Shown: positions 46,033 to 55,816 of the stretch, in pieces
How the letters are laid out: every line of letters begins with the position of its first letter
Position numbering within the stretch: the stretch's first letter is position 1
Source of the DNA: Flagellimonas onchidii
Lineage (GTDB): Bacteria > Bacteroidota > Bacteroidia > Flavobacteriales > Flavobacteriaceae
Direction of reading: 5' to 3'
Assembly: GCF_004804315.1 (NCBI RefSeq)
Contig: NZ_SRXX01000002.1
Location: forward strand, 248,001 to 312,000
DNA: 64,000 nucleotides
Notes under the pieces: generated by a model
What the model was told of the DNA's origin: nothing
Seen by the model: the letters and a program-made list of their open reading frames with translations, nothing else
Databases searched by the model: none
Made by a program: the position numbers and the translations under genes

Positions 46033-48261
46033 ATGAATAAAAAAAACCCTTATCAGAATTTTAAAACTTATATTCTAAGAAAACCTATATTACCTTTTGA
46101 TTTTTACAAAAAATTGACCTCCAAATCACAGGTGACTGACCATCAGTACCTAGAGTGCTTTGAGAATCCTCTTATAGCAGAGGCTATTTATTTAGCATCC
46201 CCAGCACTTTATAATAGCTTGAAGCAGTGGAGAAATCAGGAATTACTGGATTCCAAGAAGGTAGATAAATTGAAGACTTCCTTTTTAAAATATCTCACCA
46301 GGATGTCAACTAGAAGTACACCATTTGGGCTATTTGCCGGATGTAGCCTCGGTAGTTTTACCAACAAAAATAGAATCCATATGAGAGAGCCTATTTTTAA
46401 CAAAAGACACACTAGACTGGACATGACCTATCTAGTCGCTTTATCTCATGCTCTGGTTAAAAATCCGGAAATCCGAAAACAAATCATGTTTTTTCCCAAC
46501 ACCACTATTTATGAAATAGGGAATAAGTTAAGATATGTAGAATATTTCTATAGAGGAGGCAAAAGATTCCATCATATTATGGCTGTAGATAATATGGATT
46601 ATACAAAACAAATTCTATGTTCAGCAAAGAACGGGAAAACAATAAAAGAATTGACATTGCTTCTTGTCAATGAAGATATTGAGTTTAAAGAAGCTGAAAA
46701 TTTTATAAACGAAATGATTGATTCTCAAATATTAGTAAGCGAACTCGAACCTTCCGTTTCTGGCCCTGAGTTTTTAGAGCAAATCATAGAAACCCTAGGT
46801 AAAATGAGTGGTATTGAGCCTACTTTGCAAATTCTAATGAATATAAGGGAAAAGATTAGTTCTTTAGATACTTCATTGGGTCAGCCTATTGAAAGGTATT
46901 CAGAAATAATTAATCTTTTGAAAGATTTAAACATTGATTTTGATAAAAAGTTTTTGTTTCAAAGTGAGCTGTTTTTAAAACCATTCAAGAACACATTAGA
47001 TGAAAAAATTGTGCAATCCATAAAAAAAGGACTAGTCTTTCTAAATAGGATCACTTTGAAACCTCAAAATTCAAACATTGAAAAATTCCGCGAAGCGTTT
47101 AGACATAGATACGAAAACGAGGAAATTGCCTTATCCAAAGCATTGGATGTTGAATTAGGCATTGGCTATAAGCAGGGTTTGAATAAAGGTACCATAAGCC
47201 CTTTGATAGATGACATTGTGTTTCTTGAAGATGAGTCAGGCCAAACGAAAATCTGGACTTCAGTAAATAGAATTTTCCATAGACTAATTGTCGACGCTCT
47301 TTTCGAAAAGAAATATAAGATAGAAATAAAAGACAAAGATTTTGACTTTCAAGATGAAGATTGGTCAGATTTGCCAGAAACAATTTCCGCAATGATTCAG
47401 GTTTTGAATATTAATGGCACTAACAAAATTAAATTTGGTGGTTTCGCCGGTTCAAGCGGTGCAAATTTAATGGGTAGATTTTGTCATGGTAATAACGAAA
47501 TAAAAGAATTTGTTAATCATATAATTTCAAAGGAAAATGAAGCTACTTCAAAACAAGTTTTAGCTGAAATTGTTCATTTGCCAGAATCAAGAGTTGGCAA
47601 TATCCTATCCAGACCAGTATTAAGAGAATATGAAATACCCTATTTAGGAAAGTCGATTTTGAGAAAAAATAAACAAATTCCTTTAAACGATTTGTTTATT
47701 TCTATTAAGCAAGAAAAAGTTATTCTTAAATCAAAAAGACTCAACAAGGAAATATTACCAAGAAATACTACGGCACACAACTATTCTGCAGCCCAACTTC
47801 CTATATATCAATTTCTATGCGATATTCAAACCAAGAGTGAAAGAAGAGGAATCGGGCTAGATTTTGGGCCTATATCCGAAGAATATACCTTCATCCCAAG
47901 AATCGAATACAAAGATTTAATTTTCCATGAAGCTACCTGGAATTTCGATTTTGCTAAGGTTGCTAATTTGTATGGAATAAAAAAAGGCGACGTTTTGTTG
48001 AATAAAGTAAAAAGTTTACAGTCCAAGTGGCAGATTCCCGATTTAATTTTATTGGCTGATGGAGATAACAGATTGCTTATTAACTTAAAAAACATTGACT
48101 CCATAATTATGCTTTTGGAAACCGTAAAAAATCGAGACAAATTTACATTCAAAGAATTTTTATTTAACGATATGGAACTAGGTAAAACAAATCCAAATAT
48201 AGTGGACTTCCCCAATGAAATTATAGTTTCATTTTACAAAAACGATGAAAATCAAAGATAG
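46033..48261 (+). CDS. Lantibiotic dehydratase LanB, glutamylation part
   Basis: The 742-residue protein matches the N-terminal LanB domain: FLKYLTRMSTRSTPFGLFAGCSLGSF is diagnostic, with a C-terminal region (AAQLPIYQFLCDIQ). It uses glutamyl-tRNA to activate Ser/Thr of the precursor. The elimination domain is a separate protein 9 bases downstream, as in split LanB systems such as pinensin and thiopeptides. ATG 46033 is chosen over TTG 46021. Confidence 0.92.
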   Translation: MNKKNPYQNFKTYILRKPILPFDFYKKLTSKSQVTDHQYLECFENPLIAEAIYLASPALYNSLKQWRNQELLDSKKVDKLKTSFLKYLTRMSTRSTPFGLFAGCSLGSFTNKNRIHMREPIFNKRHTRLDMTYLVALSHALVKNPEIRKQIMFFPNTTIYEIGNKLRYVEYFYRGGKRFHHIMAVDNMDYTKQILCSAKNGKTIKELTLLLVNEDIEFKEAENFINEMIDSQILVSELEPSVSGPEFLEQIIETLGKMSGIEPTLQILMNIREKISSLDTSLGQPIERYSEIINLLKDLNIDFDKKFLFQSELFLKPFKNTLDEKIVQSIKKGLVFLNRITLKPQNSNIEKFREAFRHRYENEEIALSKALDVELGIGYKQGLNKGTISPLIDDIVFLEDESGQTKIWTSVNRIFHRLIVDALFEKKYKIEIKDKDFDFQDEDWSDLPETISAMIQVLNINGTNKIKFGGFAGSSGANLMGRFCHGNNEIKEFVNHIISKENEATSKQVLAEIVHLPESRVGNILSRPVLREYEIPYLGKSILRKNKQIPLNDLFISIKQEKVILKSKRLNKEILPRNTTAHNYSAAQLPIYQFLCDIQTKSERRGIGLDFGPISEEYTFIPRIEYKDLIFHEATWNFDFAKVANLYGIKKGDVLLNKVKSLQSKWQIPDLILLADGDNRLLINLKNIDSIIMLLETVKNRDKFTFKEFLFNDMELGKTNPNIVDFPNEIIVSFYKNDENQR

Positions 48262-48270
48262 ATTAGAATA

Positions 48271-49140
48271 ATGCAAAGGACTTTTATTCTTGGCGATAAA
48301 TGGCTGTATTACAAAATTTTTACTGGTAGGAAAACTGCTGATGATATTCTTGTAAATCTGTTTGGACCCCTTGCTCAAAAAATGATTAATCAAGCCTTAA
48401 TCAAAAAATGGTTTTTTGTTAGATACGGAACTCCTGAATTCCATATTAGAATTCGATTTGAAATTGCAAAAACGGAAAATTTGGGAACTGTAATAGATCT
48501 GTTGCATCATGAATTGAAAGGATATTTTGAAAACGAGCTTATTTGGGGTATTCAAACAGATACCTATGCTAGAGAATTAAATCGATATGGTCAAAAGAGC
48601 ATTGAACTGAGTGAAGAGTTATTCTTTTTGGACAGCAAGTTGATTTTAACCTTTCTTAGTTGGCGAAATTTGGAAAATCCTGATGAACTAAGATGGCTTT
48701 TTTCGTTGAAATTGTTAGATTTTTATATCAATAGTTTTGGATTTGATTTGAAAAGAAAAATAAAACTATTCAATAGATTAAAAACAAATTATGGGTTTGA
48801 ATTTAATATGTCAAGATCCTTAAAAAAACAATTGGACAAAAAATACAGGGAGAATTACAAAAAAATAGAGTCCTTTTTAATTGCTAATAATAAAAAAGAG
48901 GTACAGCTTATAAATGGGTTGTTCATTGAAAACAAATCACAAATAAAAAAATTGATTGAAAAAGGTCTTTTTGCCAACGGTAAAGATAATCAGGATCAGG
49001 TGGTAGAAAGTTACTTGCACATGACTATGAATCGAGTATTCCATTCGAAAAATAGGCAACATGAAATGGTCTGTTACGATTTTCTATATAGGTTTTATTC
49101 ATCTAAACTAGCTCGTATCAAACACCAAAAAAGAGCTTAA
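48271..49140 (+). CDS. Thiopeptide-type bacteriocin biosynthesis protein (LanB elimination domain)
   Basis: The 289-residue protein matches the SpaB_C/TIGR03891 domain: KWLYYKIFTG near the start, WFFVRYGTPEFHIRIRFE, and DTYARELNRYG. It removes glutamate from activated residues to leave dehydroalanine or dehydrobutyrine. It works with the LanB protein immediately upstream, and completes the lanthipeptide operon. Confidence 0.9.
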   Translation: MQRTFILGDKWLYYKIFTGRKTADDILVNLFGPLAQKMINQALIKKWFFVRYGTPEFHIRIRFEIAKTENLGTVIDLLHHELKGYFENELIWGIQTDTYARELNRYGQKSIELSEELFFLDSKLILTFLSWRNLENPDELRWLFSLKLLDFYINSFGFDLKRKIKLFNRLKTNYGFEFNMSRSLKKQLDKKYRENYKKIESFLIANNKKEVQLINGLFIENKSQIKKLIEKGLFANGKDNQDQVVESYLHMTMNRVFHSKNRQHEMVCYDFLYRFYSSKLARIKHQKRA

Positions 49141-49191
49141 TTGAGTACTTGAGATTTGTAATGTTTAAAAGCAAACCTTAGGAGATTTGCT

Positions 49192-49236
49192 AATTACAAC
49201 TAAATAATTAGTTAAACTAATTATTTAGTTGTAATT
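49192..49236. promoter_or_regulatory. 45-base perfect palindrome: probable double BlaI operator
   Basis: Two 22-base arms (49192-49213 and 49215-49236) are exactly complementary around one A. The centre contains two successive dyads, AACTAAATAATTAGTT (49198-49213) and AACTAATTATTTAGTT (49215-49230), each with arms AACTAA/TTAGTT; this fits two adjacent repressor dimers. It ends 25 bases before the BlaI gene. Confidence 0.75.
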
Positions 49237-49261
49237 TTATATCAATATTATCATATTAAAT

Positions 49262-49618
49262 ATGAAAACTTTAACTACTGCAGAAGAAAGAATAATGCAA
49301 ATACTTTGGAAAGAAAATAAGTGCAACGTTGCTGAGATTATTGATTTTTTTCCAGATCCAAAACCAGCTTATAATACAGTATCAACTATTGTAAGAATAT
49401 TAGAGAGTAAAGGATTTGTAAGTCATTATAAAAAAGGAAGAAATCATCAATATTATCCCGTTATATTGAAATCAGATTATAGCCAACTCACAATCAAAAA
49501 ATTTGTTAAAGGGTACTTTCAAGGCTCTTTTAGCAGTATGATATCTTTTTTTATGAAAAACAATGACATCGATATCAATGAACTGGAGGAAATAATTAAA
49601 AAAATTAAGGAATTATGA
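49262..49618 (+). CDS. BlaI/MecI/CopY family transcriptional repressor
   Basis: The 118-residue winged-helix protein starts LTTAEERIMQILWKENKCNVAEI and has PAYNTVSTIVRILESKGFV, diagnostic of BlaI. It represses its own operon until an M56 peptidase cleaves it; the M56 gene overlaps its end by 4 bases. A perfect double palindrome upstream is its likely operator. Confidence 0.93.
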   Translation: MKTLTTAEERIMQILWKENKCNVAEIIDFFPDPKPAYNTVSTIVRILESKGFVSHYKKGRNHQYYPVILKSDYSQLTIKKFVKGYFQGSFSSMISFFMKNNDIDINELEEIIKKIKEL

Positions 49619-50880
49619 TACATTATTTTATTGAAGTGATATTCTTTCAATTCCTTTTTCTTATACCATATTTCCTTTTTTTTAAAAAAGAAACTTTTTT
49701 TAATCTTAATAGGTTTTATTTGCTTTTAACGTACATTTTTTCGATTATATTACCACTATTTGAGTTTGAAATATTTAATCTATCCATTTCAAAATCCAAC
49801 TTCCCATACTCCAATATTTTTATAGAACTAACTAGTGTTTCAAATGAAATACTAATCTTACCGAAAGATTCTTATACATTAATTAGGTTTGAGCATTTTG
49901 TAATAATCGGCGGAATATCTTTCACTTCTATTTTACTGTTACTAAAACTTAAACGAATATCAAACATTAGAAAAAAATGTAAACCAGAAGTTTTTGATGA
50001 TTATACCCTATATATTCTCCCCGAGTCAACAACAGCTTTCTCTTTTTTAAATTCAATCTATATTGGCGATAAAATTCCAAGAGAAGTACGAAAAAAAATA
50101 GTTGAGCATGAATTGATTCACATAAACCAAAAACACACATTCGATTTATTGTTTTTTGAATTGATGAAAATTGTGTTTTGTTTAAGCCCATTAACCTATG
50201 TATACCAATCTAAGATTCTTGAAGTACATGAATTTATAGTAGATTCCAAATTAGGACGGACCAATAAAAAGGAACATTTATTATTTCTTCTATCTCAGGC
50301 GTTTCATACTGATAATTTATCACTTATTAATCACTTTTCTAAGGATTCAATAATCAAAAAAAGGCTTCTGATGTTGTCTAAAACCAAATCTTCCAAAAGT
50401 AAAAAATTGATTTATCTCGTTGTAATTCCCTTAATGTTTGGAATGTTATCCTATACCTCAACAGATTTTGATGAGGCTTTTATAAAAACCAATCTAAGTA
50501 ATCAAAAGAATCAAACGAAAGAAATTCCATTTCTGTTGGCAAATCAAGTTCCGATTTTTCCTGGTTGTAAAAATTCGTCGAATCCGGTCGAGTGCTTCAA
50601 TATGAAAATGAATGAACATATTGAAAGGAATGTAAATTATGCTTTAACAAATGACAAAAGTGTTATTGGACAAAGTATCGTTAGGGTTCTATGTACAATT
50701 GACAAAAATGGGATGGTTAAAAACATAAAAGTACGTGGTTCTAGTAGGATACTCGAAGAAGAGTCCTATAGGATAATCTCAATTTTACCTGACATGGAGC
50801 CAGGGTTTTATATGGAAAAAAAAATAGATGTTCTATTCTCAACTCTTATTGATTTTAGTGTTTTCAAGATGAAAGTCTAA
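49615..50880 (+). CDS. M56 family metallopeptidase with TonB C-terminal-like domain
   Basis: The 421-residue membrane protein has about four transmembrane helices and the zinc motif HELIH (His165, Glu166, His169) of BlaR1-type antirepressors. Instead of a beta-lactam sensor it ends with a TonB C-terminal-like domain (residues ~310-420; SIVRVLCTIDKNGMVKNIKV). Such proteins link outer-membrane uptake or stress to cleavage of the repressor; that coupling is inference. It overlaps the BlaI gene by 4 bases and is followed by a TonB-dependent receptor. Confidence 0.88.
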   Translation: MIHYFIEVIFFQFLFLIPYFLFFKKETFFNLNRFYLLLTYIFSIILPLFEFEIFNLSISKSNFPYSNIFIELTSVSNEILILPKDSYTLIRFEHFVIIGGISFTSILLLLKLKRISNIRKKCKPEVFDDYTLYILPESTTAFSFLNSIYIGDKIPREVRKKIVEHELIHINQKHTFDLLFFELMKIVFCLSPLTYVYQSKILEVHEFIVDSKLGRTNKKEHLLFLLSQAFHTDNLSLINHFSKDSIIKKRLLMLSKTKSSKSKKLIYLVVIPLMFGMLSYTSTDFDEAFIKTNLSNQKNQTKEIPFLLANQVPIFPGCKNSSNPVECFNMKMNEHIERNVNYALTNDKSVIGQSIVRVLCTIDKNGMVKNIKVRGSSRILEEESYRIISILPDMEPGFYMEKKIDVLFSTLIDFSVFKMKV

Positions 50881-51075
50881 CAGCTATAAATTTAGATTTT
50901 GAGAGTAACAATTCAATTTTTAGAAAGTATTGCAACCCTTAAAAGATTTTAGATGAAAAGTAGAGGATTCAAAATGGAATTAGACTTAATATCATCCAAT
51001 CATTTTATTCTTTTAAGAGTTAGTTTATAGTTAGTCAGTGAATTTCATTGAAAACCAAAATAATTGAACTTCTGT

Positions 51076-53859
51076 ATGATTAGTTTATTCTCTATTAATA
51101 AAATTAAAAACTCGGGGAAAGTTGCTTATTCGATTTCCCTTTTGGTTGTATATTTTTCCATTTTTGAAATTTGTGCACAAACATATGAAATTACAGGCAA
51201 GATTGTTGACAGCACTACTATGGAACCTCTCGAAGCAGCTACCGTCTATGCCGAAGCTTTAGATAAAACTTTACTTTCCTACACTATTACTGGAATTGAT
51301 GGCTCGTTTCTCTTGGATTTAAAACCGTCAAACGAAAATATAGTGCTATTTATTTCTTATATAGGTTTCAAAAAGTTCACAAAAAAGATTGAGTTAAATG
51401 AATTTGATATAGACCTAGGAAATGTTGGAATGACACCCGAAGTGGAACAACTTAAAGGTATTGATTTGATTGCCGAGAGAATTCCTATAATTATTAAAAA
51501 AGATACATTGGAGTTTAATGCAGATTCATTTAAGACCCGACCAGATGCCAATCTAGAAGATTTACTTAAACAATTACCAGGTATCGAAGTCGGCCAGGAT
51601 GGCAGTATCTCAAATAATGGGAGACCTATCTCCCAAATATTAATAAACGGAACACGTTTTTTTGGTAAAGACCTTAAAATTGCCACTAAAAATATACCCA
51701 AAGAAATAATTGATAAGGTTCAGATAACCTCCACAAAAACGGAAAAAGAAAGGTTTACGGGAAAGGCTGCGAAATCTGATGAAAAAACCATCAATGTTAC
51801 TATCAAAAGAGATAAAAACAAAGGTCTAATATCAAGATTTGCTGTTGGTTATGGTACAGATGATAGATACCAATTAAACGGAATAGCCAATTATTTTTTG
51901 GATAAAGAAAGATTTAGTTTTCTTGCTGGAGCTAACAACATAAATAATTCAGGGTTTTCTTTTGATGAAGTTTATGACATGGTCGGTAATAAGAACAATA
52001 ATAACCAAAGTAGGGGCTCCGGCGGGGTTTTTGAGCTCGATAATATTTCGTTTGGATTTAATGATGGTATCACGGAATCTTCCAATATTGGAGCTAGTTA
52101 TGCAAACCAATTATTGAACAAATCCGATATTTCAACCGATTACTTTTATGGCTTTTCAGAGTCATTGAGGCAAAATACCGTATTTCGTGAAAATTTTATA
52201 CCTGACAACCGCTTTTTCTCAAACAATTCATCAAACCTACAAAGTACGTCTAACTCGCATAGGTGGAATACCCTATACAATTTTAACCTTGATTCTAAAA
52301 CTAGAGTTAGTTTTCAACCTATCTTCAATACTAACAACATAGAATCCATCGCCCGTATTGAGGAATCAACATTTTCAGCTACCGAGGATTTATCCAACAA
52401 TAGTATCATTTTTAAAAATTCAGAGAAAAGTCAAAAGAACTACGGAAATACATTAGAATTGACTAGAAAGTATGGAGCAAAAGGAGGTTTTATAAGTGTT
52501 AAGTTAGAAAGTTCGATAAAAGATATTAAGGGCACCGAAAACTATATTTCTGAGTTTAATTCCTTTTTAAGTCCAGAACCCTCTCGAATTAATCAGTTAG
52601 CTGATGATGAAACTGTAGAAAAGGTATTCGATTTAGCATTTTCTTATCGAATGCCTATTACCAATAAGAAGTTTTTTGTTGATTATGACTTGCAGTATAT
52701 ATCATCAGACAATAAAAATGAGAGAATTATTAACAGTTTTAATGAGGAACAGAATGACTATATCGATTTCAATCCTGATTTAAGTTCAGATTTTGATTAC
52801 AAAACTAAGGAACTAAAACCTCAAATAGGATTGAGTTATGAAGGTGATAAATTAATGTTCAATTTTAACTCAAGTTATAAAAGAATAAAATTGAATACCA
52901 GTGATGAGATTCAAAATATAAGGAGGGATGATGGATTTAATTTTATTTTTTATGGTGCTAGAATGAGATACAAATTCAATAAAAGTTCTAGGATATTTAT
53001 TGATTACAATGTGAGCAATGGACTGCCCCTGACATTTCAAAGACAATCAATATCAGATGTTTCAAATCCGCAGGCAATTTATACTGGAAATCCAGATATA
53101 ATTCCAGAAACCAAACATACGACCAGATTAAACTATTCTAGCTACAATGCAAAATCAAAAACCAGTGTTTTTACTTTCCTACAGTCAAACATATTCAATG
53201 AGAAAATAGTGAATTCAGTACAGGTCAATGAAAATTTTGTAAGAAATACTACACCTATAAATTTTAATGGAAACTACAACACTTTTGGGGCTTTTGGAAT
53301 AAACAAGCAAGTTGTAAGTGATAGTATTATTAGGGTTAAACTTTCTACGGGAAGTGGTTTTGTGCTAAGGAGAGACGCTAGTGTTAACAACAATTCCAGT
53401 TTTATAAGTAAGACTTTTCGAATTGTTCCCAGATTGGGTTTACAAGTAAATTATCGAGACTTGTTGGATTTCGAACCATCCTACAGTATGACTATAAACA
53501 AGACTTCATATAATCTCGAAAATTTAAATAATGTAGACTTTACTCGACATTCATTGAAGGTCAGAGGAACACTCTACTGGCCAAACAAAGTGATTTTTGG
53601 AAACGATTTTAACTACATTTACAATAACAATGTGCAAACAGGTTTTGATAAATCATCCATTTTTTGGAATATGAGCTTAAGATTTGGTTTATTTAAAGAA
53701 AAAGGTTCTTTTAAAATTACGGCTTACGATTTGCTCAAGCAAAACAACAATGTTCAACGAACATCCTCAGAAATATATGTTGAGGATCGCCAATCGTTAA
53801 TACTTCAAAGATATCTTATGTTTAGTTTTACTTACAAGATAAACTCTCTGAAAAAGTAA
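51076..53859 (+). CDS. TonB-dependent receptor-like outer membrane protein
   Basis: The 927-residue protein has a signal peptide (residues 1-~31, ending CAQ), a carboxypeptidase-regulatory-like domain (YEITGKIVDSTTMEPLEAA), a plug (LEDLLKQLPGIEVGQDGSIS, NGRPISQILINGTRFFG) and a long Tyr/Phe-rich beta barrel. No SusD partner is linked, so it is not a classical SusCD uptake pair. It follows the BlaI-M56 pair after 183-195 bases of AT-rich DNA. ATG 51076 is preferred to TTG 51064. Its substrate may be the lanthipeptide or another peptide; inference. Confidence 0.85.
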   Translation: MISLFSINKIKNSGKVAYSISLLVVYFSIFEICAQTYEITGKIVDSTTMEPLEAATVYAEALDKTLLSYTITGIDGSFLLDLKPSNENIVLFISYIGFKKFTKKIELNEFDIDLGNVGMTPEVEQLKGIDLIAERIPIIIKKDTLEFNADSFKTRPDANLEDLLKQLPGIEVGQDGSISNNGRPISQILINGTRFFGKDLKIATKNIPKEIIDKVQITSTKTEKERFTGKAAKSDEKTINVTIKRDKNKGLISRFAVGYGTDDRYQLNGIANYFLDKERFSFLAGANNINNSGFSFDEVYDMVGNKNNNNQSRGSGGVFELDNISFGFNDGITESSNIGASYANQLLNKSDISTDYFYGFSESLRQNTVFRENFIPDNRFFSNNSSNLQSTSNSHRWNTLYNFNLDSKTRVSFQPIFNTNNIESIARIEESTFSATEDLSNNSIIFKNSEKSQKNYGNTLELTRKYGAKGGFISVKLESSIKDIKGTENYISEFNSFLSPEPSRINQLADDETVEKVFDLAFSYRMPITNKKFFVDYDLQYISSDNKNERIINSFNEEQNDYIDFNPDLSSDFDYKTKELKPQIGLSYEGDKLMFNFNSSYKRIKLNTSDEIQNIRRDDGFNFIFYGARMRYKFNKSSRIFIDYNVSNGLPLTFQRQSISDVSNPQAIYTGNPDIIPETKHTTRLNYSSYNAKSKTSVFTFLQSNIFNEKIVNSVQVNENFVRNTTPINFNGNYNTFGAFGINKQVVSDSIIRVKLSTGSGFVLRRDASVNNNSSFISKTFRIVPRLGLQVNYRDLLDFEPSYSMTINKTSYNLENLNNVDFTRHSLKVRGTLYWPNKVIFGNDFNYIYNNNVQTGFDKSSIFWNMSLRFGLFKEKGSFKITAYDLLKQNNNVQRTSSEIYVEDRQSLILQRYLMFSFTYKINSLKK

Positions 53860-53862
53860 AAT

Positions 53863-54702
53863 TTAAAAGCCCTTCATGTGCTCTTCTAAACCTCTTGCAA
53901 ACAAATAATACCCTAAAATCTTATTTGAAAAGGCAAAGGAATCATTTGTGATAGAAATAATGAGAATTTCAAAATCCTTCAAATGCGTGGACTTAGGTTT
54001 CGACCAATACTTGTTAATCATTTTCTTCCACATTGTTTTGATTGGATTGATTGATTCGGTCTTTTTTATGTTAAAAAAAGAAGCTATTATTTGTTGGTTT
54101 TCGATGAAACATTTTTCGTATTCAACTTTTAAATCATCCACAGTAGAGTTACTGTATTTTTGATATTCTTGATTTAATAAAAACTCAAATATTTGCAATA
54201 TTTCCTCTTTACTTTTATATGAGAATTGTACCAACAAGGCATACAACTCTAGAAACATATCCAGCAAATTTTCTTTTAGATTACTTCCGTATTTTTTGAA
54301 ACTTAAAATGACTAGTTGAGATATATCTTTGCAAAGTCGCAGAGTAAACTCATCTTTAATACCGAAAAAATCGTTGTGAATGCCAAAATGTATAGTATTA
54401 TCTTCAAAATCCCTAAAAATTCTATTTTCGAGTCTAGGAAAGTTTAATTCATCTTTTTCTGTCCATTTTCTCAAATATGTTTTAAAATAATGATTAGCTT
54501 CCTGAGCAAGTTCCTTGGCCTCTTTTTTATCAGTTTCAATAAAAAGGACAACATGATCACCTCTAGTCCTTGAAAGTATAATGAAAAAAGAATCGAAAAT
54601 CCCAGTAATTTTGACAAATTGTTCGATTGATTTTAAAATTAACTCATGCCATCCAAAATCATGATGGAAAATTGAAATATTGATATACAGCTTCTTGTTC
54701 AA
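53863..54702 (-). CDS. Diverged LanB-C-like (thiopeptide-type biosynthesis) protein
   Basis: The 279-residue protein shows the outline of the LanB elimination domain: IFHHDFGWHELILKSIEQFV, FFIILSRTRGDHVVLFIE (compare FFVRYGTPEFHIRIRFE in the protein at 48271) followed by a helical tail. Residues after the first third are poorly conserved. It could be a second elimination enzyme or a non-catalytic relative. It lies downstream of a glycosyltransferase gene (25 bases) on the minus strand, and converges with the receptor gene, with 3 bases between. Confidence 0.45.
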   Translation of the reverse strand: MNKKLYINISIFHHDFGWHELILKSIEQFVKITGIFDSFFIILSRTRGDHVVLFIETDKKEAKELAQEANHYFKTYLRKWTEKDELNFPRLENRIFRDFEDNTIHFGIHNDFFGIKDEFTLRLCKDISQLVILSFKKYGSNLKENLLDMFLELYALLVQFSYKSKEEILQIFEFLLNQEYQKYSNSTVDDLKVEYEKCFIENQQIIASFFNIKKTESINPIKTMWKKMINKYWSKPKSTHLKDFEILIISITNDSFAFSNKILGYYLFARGLEEHMKGF

Positions 54703-54727
54703 AATTTTACTGGTTTTTCTGCATTAA

Positions 54728-55816
54728 TCATGTAACTAATTCAACCTCACCATAGGAATCGTTTACAATGATTTTATTTTCATTCTTATTTTTGATCATT
54801 TTAATACAGTTATTAATTTGAGAAAAAAACATTATTAATTTATTCCAATCACCAGAATCATTGCATTTAATAAAATTTGAATTTTTGTTTTTTTGTGAGG
54901 TCAGTTTATCATTTTTCAAACGATATAAATGTTCTTCCCTATCTTCGAAAATTAACTTTATACCATTCGAAAAAAAAATGTATTCCCCTGTTTCCCACTT
55001 AGATTTTTCAACATTCCATATTGGGTTTTCTAAAAGACTATTTTGATGATTTTTATAATATTCCTGAAAAATATTATCTACAGATTGGGTGTTTTTCAAT
55101 TCATAAGCTACCAATTTCCCGAAGTAAAATGTAAAATCTTGAAATAGATATAACAAGTATGAACTATAATGATTAATATGTTGGTAATAGATTCCCCTAA
55201 CTAAGTCAAAGTTTGGTTCATTTTCTAATCTAGAAAAGTCGTCATGTTCCAGTGCATTTAAAAACCTTTTATTCCTTATAAACACCTCTTTTCTCCCCAA
55301 AAAAGACAATCGATTTCTTAAGTCAAAATCTTCAAAACCATATCCTTTCATTGATTCATCATAACCCTTAATTTTCAAAAAATCGTCACGCCAGATACAA
55401 ATCCTTCCAAAACAATCCTTGGAACCTTTTTCTTTATCTACAACCAAAACAATATTTGGATTGTTTTGGAAAGCTTTGTTAATGTGAAAAGCAAATCCAT
55501 CTCCAATAAAATTATCCGCATCGACGTTGCAAATAATATCTCCATTTGCTTTTTTAGCAATCACATTTTTTGAATGGCTCATCAAAAAATATTTTGGTTT
55601 AACGGTTTTATAATACTTGAGAATTCCACTATCAAGATATTCCTTCATTTCACTATTCACCCAATCATCAAGATTATCTTTTGAATTGTAATTGAGGAGT
55701 AAAAATTCTATGTTTCTATAGCCAAGATTATCCTCAATATTTTTGGGTAAAGTCTTTCGAAGATATTCTAGTCTGTTCATACAAACCGTACAAAATGAAA
55801 TTTTAAGTTTTTTCAC
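54728..55816 (-). CDS. Glycosyltransferase family 2 / galactosyltransferase-related protein
   Basis: The 362-residue protein has a GT-A fold: KISFCTVCMNRLEYLRKTLP, NAD-like motif CNVDADNFIG (DxD) and the GYDESMKGYGFEDFDLRNRL segment of Glyco_transf_7C. The C-terminal ~100 residues are charged and unrecognised. GTG start at 55816. It probably shares an operon with the LanB-C-like gene, so it may act on the peptide or on a surface glycan. Confidence 0.78.
   Translation of the reverse strand: MKKLKISFCTVCMNRLEYLRKTLPKNIEDNLGYRNIEFLLLNYNSKDNLDDWVNSEMKEYLDSGILKYYKTVKPKYFLMSHSKNVIAKKANGDIICNVDADNFIGDGFAFHINKAFQNNPNIVLVVDKEKGSKDCFGRICIWRDDFLKIKGYDESMKGYGFEDFDLRNRLSFLGRKEVFIRNKRFLNALEHDDFSRLENEPNFDLVRGIYYQHINHYSSYLLYLFQDFTFYFGKLVAYELKNTQSVDNIFQEYYKNHQNSLLENPIWNVEKSKWETGEYIFFSNGIKLIFEDREEHLYRLKNDKLTSQKNKNSNFIKCNDSGDWNKLIMFFSQINNCIKMIKNKNENKIIVNDSYGEVELVT

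Noticed and set aside
50953..51030. 25-codon open frame starting MKSRGFKMELD, considered as a second RiPP precursor
   Set aside because: It has no GG leader, no Cys, and no supporting context.
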